From the NCBI RefSeq assembly GCF_013249015.1, contig NZ_JABRPL010000001.1, forward strand, positions 606,318-670,317: a stretch of 64,000 bases of DNA. Reading direction: 5' to 3'. Shown here piece by piece: positions 26,374-37,523 of this stretch. The notes under the pieces were generated by a model. That model ran no database searches, had not been told where the DNA came from, and was given only the letters and a program-made list of their open reading frames with translations. Every line of letters begins with the position of its first letter. Within the stretch, counting starts at the first letter, position 1. Both the position numbers and the translations under genes were made by a program. Origin of the DNA: Rathayibacter agropyri. GTDB lineage: Bacteria > Actinomycetota > Actinomycetes > Actinomycetales > Microbacteriaceae.

Positions 26374-26377
26374 CCTT

Positions 26378-26479
26378 TCAGGATGAGGCTCCGGAGCTGG
26401 ATCGCCAAGTCGCCGCGAGGGTCGGCCCGTGGAAGACGCTGCCCGCGAGGCCGAAGCCGACGAGTCCAACCCGGATCAT
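26378..26479 (-). pseudogene. N-terminal stub of a Gfo/Idh/MocA oxidoreductase
   Basis: The first 23 residues, [20 protein letters not shown] then LAA, are the unmistakable start of a Gfo/Idh/MocA-family NAD(P)-dependent sugar oxidoreductase (GxGxxG dinucleotide fold followed by the FHxP motif). After that the frame continues for ten unrelated residues to a stop. The remaining roughly 320 residues are missing. Its ATG overlaps the uppS stop as ATGA, so it was probably the next gene in the operon before deletion brought the aminotransferase gene up to it. Confidence 0.75.
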
Positions 26480-27279
26480 GCGGAGGCTCCCGGCACATCC
26501 ACAGCGCCGCCGAAGCGGCGGGAGCGCCCGGCATAGTGCTCGATCGCCTCCCACAGGTCGGTACGGCTGAAGTCGGGCCAGAGCCGGTCGAGGAATACCA
26601 TCTCGGCGTAGGCGCTCTGCCAGAGCAGAAAGTTGCTCGTGCGCTGCTCGCCGGAGGAGCGCACGAAGAGGTCGACGTCCGGCAGCTCAGGCACGTAGAG
26701 GGCTCGCGCAATCGTCTTCTCGCTGATGCCCGAGGGCTTCAGGCGTCCGGCTGCAACCTCGCCGGCGAGCCGCTGCACCGCGTCGGCAATCTCGGTGCGT
26801 CCGCCGTAGTTGACGCACATGGTGAGGGTCAGCACGTCGTTGTCGGCGGTCAGCCGCTCGGCGAACTGCAGTTCGGTAATGACGGACGCCCAGAGCCGGG
26901 GCTTGCGGCCCGCCCAGCGGACGCGCACGCCCCACTCGTTCAACTGGTCGCGGCGGCGGTGCAGCACCTCGCGGTTGAACCCCATCAGAAAGCGCACCTC
27001 CTCGGGCGAGCGCTTCCAGTTCTCGGTTGAGAACGCGTAGACGCTGAGGTGCTTGACGCCGATCTGGATCGCACCGGCCACCACGTCGAGCAGCGCCGCC
27101 TCGCCGCGCCTGTGGCCTTCGATCCGAGTCAGACCGCGGGAGTTGGCCCACCGGCCGTTGCCGTCCATCACGATCGCGACGTGAGAGGGGACCGCCTTCC
27201 GCGGGATCTCAGGCGGGTGGATCCCCGTCCAGTCGAGGGGGCGGTACGGCTCGGCGTCCTTGTTGGTGAAGGGCTTCAT
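26476..27279 (-). CDS. uppS: Isoprenyl (undecaprenyl) diphosphate synthase
   Basis: A cis-prenyltransferase of 267 residues that lengthens farnesyl or geranyl diphosphate with isopentenyl units to the lipid carrier for cell-wall synthesis. The catalytic Asp39 lies in [12 protein letters not shown]. Other conserved parts are [26 protein letters not shown] and the C-terminal [20 protein letters not shown]. Some actinobacterial paralogues make shorter chains, so the product length is not certain. The ATG at 27279 overlaps the recO stop (ATGA), and the stop overlaps the oxidoreductase stub. Confidence 0.92.
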   Translation of the reverse strand: MKPFTNKDAEPYRPLDWTGIHPPEIPRKAVPSHVAIVMDGNGRWANSRGLTRIEGHRRGEAALLDVVAGAIQIGVKHLSVYAFSTENWKRSPEEVRFLMGFNREVLHRRRDQLNEWGVRVRWAGRKPRLWASVITELQFAERLTADNDVLTLTMCVNYGGRTEIADAVQRLAGEVAAGRLKPSGISEKTIARALYVPELPDVDLFVRSSGEQRTSNFLLWQSAYAEMVFLDRLWPDFSRTDLWEAIEHYAGRSRRFGGAVDVPGASA

Positions 27280-27998
27280 CGGGTGACGTGCTCCAGGGAT
27301 CTCAGACCGCGTTCGAGGTGGAACTGGGTGTAGGCGGCAACGACTCCGCTCGCCCGCGACCGCGCCGAAGGCTCGGTCGTTTCGGCGTGCCCCCAGTCTC
27401 CCGTGAGCAGTGCGCCCAGCAGAACCACGACGTCCGGAGCGACCCGCGGGGCTCCGGGCGGCGTGCAGTCGGCACAGACCACGCCTCCGAGCTGCACCAC
27501 CACGGCGCCGTGCGGCCCCGGGGCACCGCACCGCGCGCAGTCGTCGAAACTCGGCGCCCACCCCGCGATCGAGAGGGCACGCAGGAGGTAGGAGTCGAGG
27601 GTGAGCACCGGCTCGTGCTCGTGCCGCGACAGCGAGCGCAGCGCGCCCACCAGGAGGAGGTACTGCTGTAAAGACGCGTCGGCGTCGGTCAGGCGGTCAG
27701 CCGTCTCAACCATCGCGCTCGCGGCCGTGTAGCTGTCGTAGTCGGCGGCGATCAGCGCACCGTAGGCCCCGAGCGACTCCGCCTGCGTGACGATGTCGAG
27801 GCTCCGGCCCTCGTAGAGCTGGAGGTCGGCGACCATGAAAGGCTCGAGCCGCGAGCCGAACTTGGAACCGGTCTTGCGCACACCCTTGGCGACGGCGCGG
27901 ATCTTGCCGTGGCCGCGCGAGAGCAGAGTGACGATGCGGTCGGCCTCGCCCAGCTTGTGCGTGCGGAGCACCACGGCTTCGTCACGATAGGTGGGCAT
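27276..27998 (-). CDS. recO: DNA repair protein RecO
   Basis: A recombination mediator of 240 residues that loads RecA on single-strand gaps. The N-terminal OB-fold begins [20 protein letters not shown] and contains [21 protein letters not shown] zinc knuckle is formed by DCARCGAP and VVCADC. Length and order match the family. The ATG at 27998 is the usual start. It is coupled to uppS by an ATGA overlap, the conserved recO-uppS pair of actinobacteria. Confidence 0.93.
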   Translation of the reverse strand: MPTYRDEAVVLRTHKLGEADRIVTLLSRGHGKIRAVAKGVRKTGSKFGSRLEPFMVADLQLYEGRSLDIVTQAESLGAYGALIAADYDSYTAASAMVETADRLTDADASLQQYLLLVGALRSLSRHEHEPVLTLDSYLLRALSIAGWAPSFDDCARCGAPGPHGAVVVQLGGVVCADCTPPGAPRVAPDVVVLLGALLTGDWGHAETTEPSARSRASGVVAAYTQFHLERGLRSLEHVTR

Positions 27999-28078
27999 GC
28001 GCCGATTATCCCCCCGACCACCGACACCCGCCTGGCAGCGCGGCGAAGCGGGAGCCCGCACCGTGGAACGATGTCCAC

Positions 28079-28747
28079 GTGGCAGCCTCCCTCTTCGAGA
28101 TCCCGGCCTGGGCCGACCTGCTCGCGATCGCCATCGGCTGCCTCCAGGGCGCGATGTTCGCGGGCGAGTTTCGCGACCGTCGGATCGACCTGCTCGGCGT
28201 CACCATCATCGGCACGGCGACGGGGCTAGGCGGCGGCGTGCTGCGCGACCTGCTCCTGCAGACGCCCCTCGTGGCGCTGCACACCGACGCCTACCTGATC
28301 GTCGCGGTCACCGCCTCGCTCCTCGGGATGCTGCTCCAGCACCTGCTGAACCGGGTCGACGGCACGATCACCGCCCTCGACGCCCTGACCCTCGGGCTCT
28401 TCGGCGCGATCGGGACCACGAAGGCCCTGTCGCTCGGGGTCCCGGAGGTACCTGCGGTCTTCGTCGGAACCGTCTCGGCCGTGGGCGGCTCCGTCGTCCG
28501 CGACATCCTGCTCAATCGGCCGATCGCGCTGATGCACGTCGGCTCCCTCTACGCGGTCGCGGCCTCGGCCGGCACCGTCGTGCTCGTAGTGACCCTGCGC
28601 TTCGGAGTGACGATCGGTTTCGCTGCGACCCTCTCCGTTGCGGTGACCGCGGTCATCCGCCTGCTTGCCGTGCGCTACGGCTGGAGCCTCCCTGAGCAGC
28701 GCGCGCTCAGAGGAGTCCCCCGCCTCCGCTGGCGCCGCCGCACCTGA
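28079..28747 (+). CDS. UPF0126/TRIC-type membrane protein
   Basis: A 222-residue membrane protein made of two homologous units of three helices each. Each unit has a Gly-rich turn ending in Arg-Asp: [16 protein letters not shown] and [17 protein letters not shown]. This is the pattern of the bacterial trimeric intracellular cation (TRIC) channel family, which conducts K+ and other monovalent ions. The GTG at 28079 is the start. It is divergent from recO and convergent with leuA. The physiological role in bacteria is not settled. Confidence 0.88.
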   Translation: MAASLFEIPAWADLLAIAIGCLQGAMFAGEFRDRRIDLLGVTIIGTATGLGGGVLRDLLLQTPLVALHTDAYLIVAVTASLLGMLLQHLLNRVDGTITALDALTLGLFGAIGTTKALSLGVPEVPAVFVGTVSAVGGSVVRDILLNRPIALMHVGSLYAVAASAGTVVLVVTLRFGVTIGFAATLSVAVTAVIRLLAVRYGWSLPEQRALRGVPRLRWRRRT

Positions 28748-28768
28748 CGCCCTTCGCGGCGAGGCAGG

Positions 28769-30586
<1,818 letters not shown>

Positions 30587-30603
30587 TCAGCCGACGACGA
30601 ACT

Positions 30604-30642
30604 CCGCGACGAGGGTGGCCTGAAAATCAGATCTCGTCGCGG
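30604..30642 (-). promoter_or_regulatory. leuA leader hairpin
   Basis: On the minus-strand transcript CCGCGACGAG (the end of the leader peptide's Arg and Asp codons) pairs perfectly over ten bases with CTCGTCGCGG located about 20 bases downstream, enclosing the leader stop codon and a T-rich loop. This stem can form only when no ribosome occupies the leader end. It fits an attenuation or translational-coupling switch; no clear T-run terminator follows it, so the exact mechanism is not decided. Confidence 0.6.
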
Positions 30643-30671
30643 CGGAGAAGAAGGAGCAATCCGAAGCGCAC
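30627..30671 (-). CDS. leuA leader peptide (five consecutive Leu codons)
   Basis: A 14-residue frame, starting at GTG and reading MRFGLLLLLRRDEI, lies about 90 bases upstream of leuA on the same strand. Five consecutive leucine codons (TTG, CTC, CTT, CTT, CTC) are what is expected of a leader peptide that senses charged tRNA-Leu. Stalling at these codons would free or block the hairpin formed by its 3' end. Leader peptides of this kind are known upstream of leuA in other actinobacteria. The peptide itself is not expected to have another function. Confidence 0.8.
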   Translation of the reverse strand: MRFGLLLLLRRDEI

Positions 30672-30719
30672 CCGGTCAGGCTAGCACCGCGCCCGCAGAG
30701 ACGTCATCCCAGGACGCGG

Positions 30720-31391
30720 CTACTCACCGGCCAGGCCGTTCTCGTACGCGTAGACGACGAGCTGGACGCGGTCGCGGAGCCCGAGCTTGCCGAGCGTGCG
30801 GCTGATGTGGGTCTTGACCGTGGCCTCGCTCAGGAATTCCGCACGGGCGATCTCGGTGTTGCTCAGGCCCCGAGCAGCCAGGTGGAAGATCTCGCGCTCA
30901 CGGTCGGTGAGAGTCGTGAACTCCGGCGGCGTCTCCCGGCCGCTACCGGCCGCGCCGAAGTGCTCGAAGAGCTCGCGGGTGGCGGAGGCCGCGACGACCG
31001 CCGTCCCCGCGTGCACCGTGCGAACCGAGGCGAGCAGGAAGCCGGGCTCGGTGTCCTTGAGGAGGAAGCCGCTCGCTCCGGCCCGGATCGCTCGGGCAGC
31101 CGCCTCATCGAGGTCGAAGGTCGTCAGCACCAAGATGCGCGGCGCGTCCACTCCCCGCTTGTGAGCGTCGGCGAGAATCCGCCGCGTCGATTCGATGCCA
31201 TCGACTCCCGGCATCCTGATGTCCATCAGCACGACATCGGGAGCCAGCTTCGCCACCAGTTCCGCGCCCTCGGCCCCGTCCGAGGCTTCACCTACCACCA
31301 CGAGATCGGACTGCGAGCCCAGGAGCATGCGGATACCGGCGCGGAACAGCGCCTGGTCGTCAACGAGGACGACGCGGATGGACTCGGTCAT
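30720..31391 (-). CDS. Two-component response regulator, NarL/LuxR class
   Basis: A 223-residue DNA-binding regulator. The receiver domain has the acidic pair in VVLVDDQALFRAG, the phosphoacceptor Asp in DVVLMDIRMPGVDGI, the Thr of LVLTTFDLDE and the Lys of GFLLKDTEPGFLLA. The C-terminal LuxR helix-turn-helix begins FTTLTDREREIFHLAARG. It partners with the kinase encoded immediately upstream, whose stop overlaps its ATG by four bases. Target genes are unknown. Confidence 0.92.
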   Translation of the reverse strand: MTESIRVVLVDDQALFRAGIRMLLGSQSDLVVVGEASDGAEGAELVAKLAPDVVLMDIRMPGVDGIESTRRILADAHKRGVDAPRILVLTTFDLDEAAARAIRAGASGFLLKDTEPGFLLASVRTVHAGTAVVAASATRELFEHFGAAGSGRETPPEFTTLTDREREIFHLAARGLSNTEIARAEFLSEATVKTHISRTLGKLGLRDRVQLVVYAYENGLAGE

Positions 31392-33133
31392 GTGGGGATG
31401 CCTCCAGAGGCGAGGGGGGACGTGGCGCTCGACTCACGAGCGAGGGAAGACGTAGCGGGGAGGCGCGCGTCAACGACGAAATCCTCCCCCACAGGTCGCG
31501 CGGCGAGGGCGCCGCCGACCAGGGTGGCGCGCTCGCGCATCCCGACGAGGCCGTGCCCTTCGCCCGGCAGGGCGTCGCGCTCGACCTCGAGGCGGCGCGC
31601 ATTGCGAACGGTCAGGACCAGCTCATCGCCGGAGCGGCAGAGGGAGACCTCGATCGCCGAGCCCGGACGACCGTGCCGCAGGGCGTTGGTGGTCGCCTCT
31701 TGCGCGATGCGGTACAGGGCCAGACCGACAGCGCGGGGCACCGCTTCCAGATCGACGGCTACGTCGGCGCGCACCGGAGTGCCTGCACCGCCGACGCTGT
31801 CGAGGAGCGCGGGCAGGTCGGGAGCGCCCGGCTGCGGACCGTCGCTCTGCGAATGCCGAAGCTGCGCGAGAAGTACTCGGACATCGGCAAGCGCGTCGCG
31901 GGCGACGGAGGAGATGGTCAGCAGTGCCGCGTCCGTCTGCTCGGGACTCGAGGCGCCAAGATAACGCGCGCCGTCGGACTGCGCGATGACGACCGCAAGG
32001 GAGTGGGCCACGACATCGTGCATGTCACGGGCGATCCGGTTGCGCTCCTCGACCGCGTCGAGTTCGCGCTGAGCCCGCGCCCGCTCCTGTTCCGCCTGGG
32101 CACGCAACATTTGGCCCTCCCGCGCACGCCGCACTGCCCGCGAGAGCAGACCGATGGTCCAGGACAGGCCGAGCATCGCGAGGATGCCGCCGAAGGCCAC
32201 TCCGGCGAGCAGCACACTGTCGCTGCGGCCCTTGGGCAGGTTGAACTTGAGCGTCAGATAGGCGACCGCGACGACCGCACCGAGAACAGCCGAGACCGCG
32301 CCGGCGATCCGTACGCGTCGTGACTCCGACGCACCGGTGCAAAACAGCACGGCGAGGATGGCCAGATCACCGGGGCCAGGCGAGAGCTGCACGCTCATCT
32401 GCAGGGCGACCGCGACCCACGCGATCGTGAGGGCGAGCGGGGGCGAGCGACGACACAGCACCAGCGCGACGGAGAAAACGCCGGCGACAAAGAGGTGGAA
32501 CGATTCCGGCCGCTTGACGTAGGGCAGCCCGCCGATCAGGAGCAGAACGAGGGCCTGCACGCCCGCGATGCCGACCGAGAACGGCAGTTGAGGACCCGCA
32601 ACCCGCGTCAGCAGCGCGTCAACCCTGTCACCGGGGCCGGCCGGTGCCCGCAGGCCGAGCACGAACACGAGGACGTGCGCTGCGCTGATGATGGAGGCGA
32701 CCACCACCACGGCCGTGGCAAGGAGGACGGATCCCATCGCCTGCGTGTCGCTGTAACCGAGGGCCTGGCCGAGCGGAGGGAGGGCGCCGAAGCCGCCGAT
32801 CGCCGCGAGCACGAAGACACCGGCGAGAACGAGCGAGCGTGCCCAGAGCCCGAGACGCCGTGCACTCTCCCAGACGACGACAAGGCCGACGAGCAGGGCA
32901 TCGACGGGGACGCCGACGACGAGCAGGCCGCCTCCGGCGAGGACACCAACGGCGCAGAGGGAGGGGGCGAGCGCCGGGAGGAACGCGGCGACCGCGAGTC
33001 CGAGGGCGAGCAGGAGACTGCCGGCGAGGCCATCGAACCGCGTGCTGCCGAGGTCGGTCAGCAGCAGGTACAGGCCCGCGAGCAGCACTCCAGCGATCGG
33101 CAGCGTCGCCGGTCGGTCGAGGAAGGCACGCAT
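31388..33133 (-). CDS. Membrane sensor histidine kinase (HisKA_3)
   Basis: A kinase of 581 residues with an unusually large membrane part: about ten hydrophobic helices in the first 330 residues and no extracellular sensor domain, suggesting intramembrane sensing. The dimerisation helix NRIARDMHDVVAHSLAVVIA carries the phosphorylated His. The ATPase domain has YRIAQEATTNALRHGRPGSA (N box) and GHGLVGMRERATLVGGAL (G box). It is cotranscribed with the response regulator. Stimulus unknown. Confidence 0.9.
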   Translation of the reverse strand: MRAFLDRPATLPIAGVLLAGLYLLLTDLGSTRFDGLAGSLLLALGLAVAAFLPALAPSLCAVGVLAGGGLLVVGVPVDALLVGLVVVWESARRLGLWARSLVLAGVFVLAAIGGFGALPPLGQALGYSDTQAMGSVLLATAVVVVASIISAAHVLVFVLGLRAPAGPGDRVDALLTRVAGPQLPFSVGIAGVQALVLLLIGGLPYVKRPESFHLFVAGVFSVALVLCRRSPPLALTIAWVAVALQMSVQLSPGPGDLAILAVLFCTGASESRRVRIAGAVSAVLGAVVAVAYLTLKFNLPKGRSDSVLLAGVAFGGILAMLGLSWTIGLLSRAVRRAREGQMLRAQAEQERARAQRELDAVEERNRIARDMHDVVAHSLAVVIAQSDGARYLGASSPEQTDAALLTISSVARDALADVRVLLAQLRHSQSDGPQPGAPDLPALLDSVGGAGTPVRADVAVDLEAVPRAVGLALYRIAQEATTNALRHGRPGSAIEVSLCRSGDELVLTVRNARRLEVERDALPGEGHGLVGMRERATLVGGALAARPVGEDFVVDARLPATSSLARESSATSPLASGGIPT

Positions 33134-33203
33134 GGTCCCACGGTACGGGCCTGGGGGCTCGGCGGCGTCGTCCTGCAGCGTGATCTTCCGGCTACTACGT
33201 CCG

Positions 33204-33230
33204 GGGGCGCCTTAGAAACCGAGGCGCCCC
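33204..33230 (-). terminator. Inverted repeat spanning the era stop codon
   Basis: GGGGCGCCT and AGGCGCCCC form a perfect nine-base stem around a nine-base loop that contains the last codons; the era stop TAA overlaps the 3' arm. There is no T-run, so it would be a weak intrinsic terminator or an RNA 3'-end stabiliser. It lies between era and the upstream region of the kinase gene. Confidence 0.45.
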
Positions 33231-34123
33231 AGCAGCTTCGGATCGCGCTGCCACTCCTTGGCCACCTTCACGCGAATCGAGAGAAACACCCGGCGCCCGA
33301 GGAGGCGCTCGATCTGCTCGCGCGAGACCGCTCCCACCTCGCGCAGGCGCTGCCCACCCTTGCCGATGATGATGCCCTTTTGGCTGTCGCGTTCGACGAA
33401 GACATTGGCGTAGATATCGATCAGCGAGCCGTCCTCCCGCTCGACCATGTCATCGAGGGTCACCGCGAGCGAGTGCGGAAGCTCGTCAGAGACCCCCTCG
33501 AGAGCGGCCTCGCGGATGAACTCGGCGATGCGCGAGAACAGGTCCTCGTCGGTCACCGCCTCCTTCGGGTAGAGCGCGGGCGACACCGGCATCAGGCGGA
33601 GTAGCTCGACCGCGAGCACGTCAAGCTGCTCCTCGGTGACGGCCGAGATCGGCACGATGGTGTCCCACTCGCGCAATTCCGAGACTGCGAGCAGTTGCTT
33701 GGCGACGGACTTCTTCGAGGAGAGGTCGACCTTCGACACGATGGCGACCTTGCGCGCACGCGGGAAAGCGTCGAGCTGCTCGTTGATGAAACGATCGCCG
33801 GGCCCGATCGGTTCGTCGGCGGGGAAGAGCATCCCGATCACATCGACGTCACCGAGCGTCGACGTCACCAGGGAGTTCAGACGCTCGCCCAGGAGGGTGC
33901 GCGGCCGATGAATGCCCGGAGTGTCGACCACGATCAGCTGACCGTCTGGGCGATGCACGACTCCGCGGATGGCGCGCCGCGTGGTCTGCGGCTTGGAACT
34001 CGTGATGGCGATCTTCTCACCGACCAAAGCGTTGGTCAGGGTGGACTTGCCCACGTTCGGGCGGCCGACGAAAGACACGAAGCCCGCCCGGTACGGCACA
34101 GCGGCGGGAGTGGTGTCGGTCAT
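33212..34123 (-). CDS. era: GTPase Era
   Basis: An essential GTPase of 303 residues that aids 30S subunit maturation by binding the 16S rRNA 3' end. The G-domain has Walker A GRPNVGKSTLTN at residues 20-31, DTPGIHRPRTLLGE (G3) and SKVDLSSKKSV (G4 variant SKVD). The C-terminal KH domain contains IIIGKGGQRLREVGAVSR. The G4 box usually reads NKxD; here it is Ser-Lys-Val-Asp, a minor variation. Its start overlaps the stop of the CBS-domain gene by four bases, part of the conserved phoH-ybeY-corC-era run. Confidence 0.95.
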   Translation of the reverse strand: MTDTTPAAVPYRAGFVSFVGRPNVGKSTLTNALVGEKIAITSSKPQTTRRAIRGVVHRPDGQLIVVDTPGIHRPRTLLGERLNSLVTSTLGDVDVIGMLFPADEPIGPGDRFINEQLDAFPRARKVAIVSKVDLSSKKSVAKQLLAVSELREWDTIVPISAVTEEQLDVLAVELLRLMPVSPALYPKEAVTDEDLFSRIAEFIREAALEGVSDELPHSLAVTLDDMVEREDGSLIDIYANVFVERDSQKGIIIGKGGQRLREVGAVSREQIERLLGRRVFLSIRVKVAKEWQRDPKLLGRLGF

Positions 34124-35499
34124 CGTTCCTCGTTCCGATCGCCCGAGACTCCGGCTCCGCGAGAGGGAGCCGCGCCCGGGCTGGGGGTGGTGGTGCCTCC
34201 GGCGGCGAGGATCGCGACCGGGCCGGTGCCGGGCTCGCCGGCGGTGTCGAGTTCGGGATCGCGTCGGACGATCACCGTGGAGATGGTGCCACGGCGCGGA
34301 TCCGCCTGTTCAGCCTCGAGGATCACGCCGCCGATGCGCGCGGTGGCACCGCGCTCCGGGAGGCGTCCGTAGGCCTTGGTCAGCAGACCGCCGACGGAGT
34401 CGACGTCGTCGTCCTCGAGGTCGAGCTCGAAGAGTTCACCCAGCTCGTCTACGGGGAGTCGCGCCGACACGCGATAGACCCCGGGCGCCGTCTCCTCGAA
34501 GAGGTCGACCTCGCGATCGTACTCGTCCGAGATGTCGCCGACGAGTTCCTCGATCAGGTCTTCGAGCGTGACAAGACCGGCGATTCCGCCGTACTCATCC
34601 ACGACCATCGCGAGGTGATTGGACTCGAGCTGCATCTGGCGCAGCAGCTCGTCAGCCTTTTTCGACTCCGGAACGAACAGCGCCGGGCGGGCGAGCTCGG
34701 CGACGGTGCCCTCGATGTCCGGCCTCTCGTAGGTGTGCCGGGCCACGTCGCGGAGGTAGAGGACACCGAGCACGTCATCGGCGCCGTCGCCGATCACCGG
34801 GAGGCGTGAGATGCCGCGGCTGAGGAGGAGGCCCATCCCCGCGCCAACCGACGAGGTCGCCTCGATCGTGACCATGTCAGTCCTCGGCACCATGACCTCG
34901 CGCACGAACGTGTCGTTGAACTCGAAGATCGAGTGGATCAGTTCGCGATCGTCCTGTTCGAGCACGTCCTGCTCGGTAGCCTCGTCCACCATGCTGAGCA
35001 ACTGCTCCTCCGAGGAGAAGCCTGCCGAGCGCCCGGTACCGGGGGTGACGCGGTTGCCCAGAGCGACGAGTCCGTGCGCGACCGGGCCCAGCGCCAGACG
35101 GAGGACGTGGATGAGCGTCGCGCTCGTCCCCAGGACCGCTCGGGCGTGCGCACGGCCGACGCTGCGCGGGCTCGACCCGACGAGCACGAACGAGACGGCC
35201 GCCATGATCAGGACCGCCAGCAGCAGGGCCAGCCACAGCTGCTCAATCTCGACCACGAGGACCGTCGTGACGAACACGGCCGCGGTCGTCTCGGCCGCGA
35301 TGCGCGAAAAATTGACGACATTGACATGGGCGCTCATGTCTCCCGAGATCGCCCGCAGCGCCCGCGCACTGCGGGAGTGCTGGGCCATGTCGAGCAGGTC
35401 GCTGCGCGAGAGGACGCCGAGCGCAGCATCGGTCGCAGCGAACCATCCACCCACGGCGACGAGCGCTAGGGCGGCGATGAGGAGTTGAAGAGTGGGCAC
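34120..35499 (-). CDS. CNNM/CorC-family hemolysin-like membrane protein
   Basis: A 459-residue protein with an N-terminal CNNM transmembrane domain (four spans, from LQLLIAALALVAVGGWFAAT). A pair of CBS domains follows (REVMVPRTDMVTIEATSSVG and the segment near AMVVDEYGGIAGLVTLEDLI), then a C-terminal CorC/HlyC domain ending in a Pro/Gly-rich tail. The family is linked to magnesium or cobalt export and resistance; true haemolysin activity is not expected. It sits between ybeY and era, and its 3' end overlaps the era start. Confidence 0.88.
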   Translation of the reverse strand: MPTLQLLIAALALVAVGGWFAATDAALGVLSRSDLLDMAQHSRSARALRAISGDMSAHVNVVNFSRIAAETTAAVFVTTVLVVEIEQLWLALLLAVLIMAAVSFVLVGSSPRSVGRAHARAVLGTSATLIHVLRLALGPVAHGLVALGNRVTPGTGRSAGFSSEEQLLSMVDEATEQDVLEQDDRELIHSIFEFNDTFVREVMVPRTDMVTIEATSSVGAGMGLLLSRGISRLPVIGDGADDVLGVLYLRDVARHTYERPDIEGTVAELARPALFVPESKKADELLRQMQLESNHLAMVVDEYGGIAGLVTLEDLIEELVGDISDEYDREVDLFEETAPGVYRVSARLPVDELGELFELDLEDDDVDSVGGLLTKAYGRLPERGATARIGGVILEAEQADPRRGTISTVIVRRDPELDTAGEPGTGPVAILAAGGTTTPSPGAAPSRGAGVSGDRNEER

Positions 35500-35507
35500 G
35501 GCGGGAC

Positions 35508-35969
35508 CTAGCGCCGTCGCTCGCCGATGTGGAAGCCGACCAGGATGTCGCGCTGGATGCTGAACATCTCGCGCTCCTCCTCGGGCTCCGCGTGATCGAA
35601 GCCCAGCAGGTGCAGCAGACCGTGCGCGGTCAGCAGGTGCAACTCATCGAGCAACGAGTGGCCGGCCGTCTCCGCCTGGTTCTGCGCGACCTGGGGGCAG
35701 AGCACGATGTCGCCGAGGAGCCCCGCCGGCGTCTGCTCGTCCTCTGTGCCTGGTCGCAGCTCGTCCATCGGGAAGCTGAGCACGTCCGTCGGCCCTGGTT
35801 CGTCCATCCACTGGAGGTGCAACTGCTCCATCGCGCCCTCATCGACGAGCACGATCGCGAGCTCGGCGTCGGGGTGCACGTGAAGCGAGTCCAGCGCGTA
35901 GCCGGCCAGGCGCACCAGAGCCGCCTCGTCGACGGGGATGGTCGACTCGTTGTTGATCTCGATGCTCAC
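35508..35969 (-). CDS. ybeY: Endoribonuclease YbeY (16S rRNA maturation)
   Basis: A zinc metalloprotein of 153 residues required for 16S rRNA 3'-end processing and ribosome quality control. The zinc-binding motif is [32 protein letters not shown] is the other family block. The GTG at 35969 gives VSIEINNES, the normal N-terminus; the frame stays open further upstream without homology. The stop is eight bases before the CBS gene start, in an operon with phoH upstream. Confidence 0.93.
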   Translation of the reverse strand: MSIEINNESTIPVDEAALVRLAGYALDSLHVHPDAELAIVLVDEGAMEQLHLQWMDEPGPTDVLSFPMDELRPGTEDEQTPAGLLGDIVLCPQVAQNQAETAGHSLLDELHLLTAHGLLHLLGFDHAEPEEEREMFSIQRDILVGFHIGERRR

Positions 35970-36006
35970 GGGGAGTGGGGTTCCTTCGGTCGGAGGGGGT
36001 GGCGGC

Positions 36007-37026
36007 TTAGGCGCGCGGGGGCTGACGGTCACCGCTCGGCCGGGCCGGGCCGCCGCGGCGCTCGGCACGATGGGCGAACTCGCGCGCCTGCTCGCGTTCG
36101 AAGTGCTGGGCCTGCTTCTGCTGGTCGTAGTCGGTGTAGGCATCGACGATGCGGCCGACGAGGCTGTGCCGGACCACGTCCTCGCTGGTGAGACGGGAGA
36201 AGTGGATGTCGTCGATGCCCTCGAGGACGCGCGTGACGAGACGGAGCCCGCTCGCGCCGGTAGGCAGGTCGACCTGTGTGATGTCGCCGGTGACGACCAT
36301 CTTCGAGCCGAACCCCAGCCGGGTGAGGAACATCTTCATCTGCTCGGGCGTGGTGTTCTGCGCCTCATCGAGCACGACGAACGAGTTGTTCAGAGTGCGC
36401 CCACGCATGTAGGCGAGCGGAGCGACTTCGATCGTGCCCGCCGCGAGCAGCTTCGGCACGATCTCGGGATCCATCATCTCGTTGAGCGCATCGTAGAGCG
36501 GACGCAGGTAGGGGTCGATCTTGTCGGTGAGCGAGCCGGGCAGGTAGCCCAGCCGCTCCCCCGCCTCGACAGCCGGACGGGTCAGGATGATCCGCTCCAC
36601 CTCCTTGCGCTGCAGCGCCTGCACAGCCTTCGCCATCGCGAGGTAGGTCTTGCCGGTGCCCGCCGGACCAATGCCGAAGACGATCGTGTTCGTATCGACC
36701 GCGTCGACGTACTCGCGCTGGCCCACCGTCTTAGGGCGCACACTGCGCCCCCGCGCCGTGAGGATCGCCTGTCCGAATGCCTCGGCCGGGCTCACCGGAC
36801 CGCCGTTCTGCAGGATGCGCGCCGACTCCCGAACACCCTCCGGATCGAGATCGTGCCCACTCGCAGTCATGCGCACCAGTTCTTCCACCAGGCGCGTTGC
36901 CTCGGCGACCGGGGCGCGCTCACCCTCGAGCGTCACCTCGTTGCCGCGTACGTGGACGCGGACGTCGGGGAATCGTGCTTCGACCGCTCGGATGAGACGG
37001 TCCTGAGGTCCGAGGAGGCGCACCAT
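36007..37026 (-). CDS. PhoH-family ATPase
   Basis: A 339-residue PhoH-like protein with an N-terminal KH-like region ([18 protein letters not shown]) and a P-loop ATPase core: [16 protein letters not shown] (Walker A) and [18 protein letters not shown] (Walker B). It resembles the ATPase half of superfamily 1 helicases and is probably involved in RNA metabolism with YbeY, encoded next. The C-terminus is basic ([19 protein letters not shown]). The ATG at 37026 is used; an upstream in-frame GTG could add about ten residues. Confidence 0.9.
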   Translation of the reverse strand: MVRLLGPQDRLIRAVEARFPDVRVHVRGNEVTLEGERAPVAEATRLVEELVRMTASGHDLDPEGVRESARILQNGGPVSPAEAFGQAILTARGRSVRPKTVGQREYVDAVDTNTIVFGIGPAGTGKTYLAMAKAVQALQRKEVERIILTRPAVEAGERLGYLPGSLTDKIDPYLRPLYDALNEMMDPEIVPKLLAAGTIEVAPLAYMRGRTLNNSFVVLDEAQNTTPEQMKMFLTRLGFGSKMVVTGDITQVDLPTGASGLRLVTRVLEGIDDIHFSRLTSEDVVRHSLVGRIVDAYTDYDQQKQAQHFEREQAREFAHRAERRGGPARPSGDRQPPRA

Positions 37027-37081
37027 GGCAACTCCGTCGACAGCGACGACGCGGCGCTCGTCGGGGCTCGCGCCCGCATTC

Positions 37082-37432
37082 TCAACCGGTGGCAAGGGAG
37101 CCTTCCGTCTGGTGGCCGCCCAGGACGTGGGCGTGGACGTGAGGTACGGTCTGGCCCGCATCCTCTCCGGAGTTGAAGACGAGACGGAACTGGCCGTTGC
37201 TGCGCAAGTCGGCGAGCGACTGAGCGACCTGCACCACCTCGGCGAGCAGGGCGGGCTCAGCGGCGGCGAGCGCGCTGACGGTCGGGTATTCCTGCGTCTT
37301 GGGGAAGACGAGCAGGTGCACGGGAGCCTTCGGCGCGATGTCGGTGATCGCGAGGATGCGCTCGTTCTCGAACACGACATCGGCGGGGATCTCGCCCTGG
37401 ACGATGCGCGTGAAGACGGTGGGTTCGCTCAT
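37082..37432 (-). CDS. HIT-family nucleotide-binding protein
   Basis: A 116-residue histidine-triad protein. The active-site loop is QTVPHVHAHVLGG (HxHxHxx), with the middle His as nucleophile toward nucleoside phosphoramidates or dinucleotides. The N-terminal CxxC seen in many relatives is replaced by FTRIVQGEIPADVVFEN, the common zinc-free form. It is encoded between rsmE and phoH in the same direction, an order usual for actinobacteria. The physiological substrate is unknown. Confidence 0.92.
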   Translation of the reverse strand: MSEPTVFTRIVQGEIPADVVFENERILAITDIAPKAPVHLLVFPKTQEYPTVSALAAAEPALLAEVVQVAQSLADLRSNGQFRLVFNSGEDAGQTVPHVHAHVLGGHQTEGSLATG

Positions 37433-37523
37433 GAGCCCATCTTAAACGGGGCTTGCGCGCGTCGGGCGCTCCATTCGCCCACGGCACGCGGAAAGAGGGG
37501 GCAGGTGGGGCTGTGGAGGAGCG

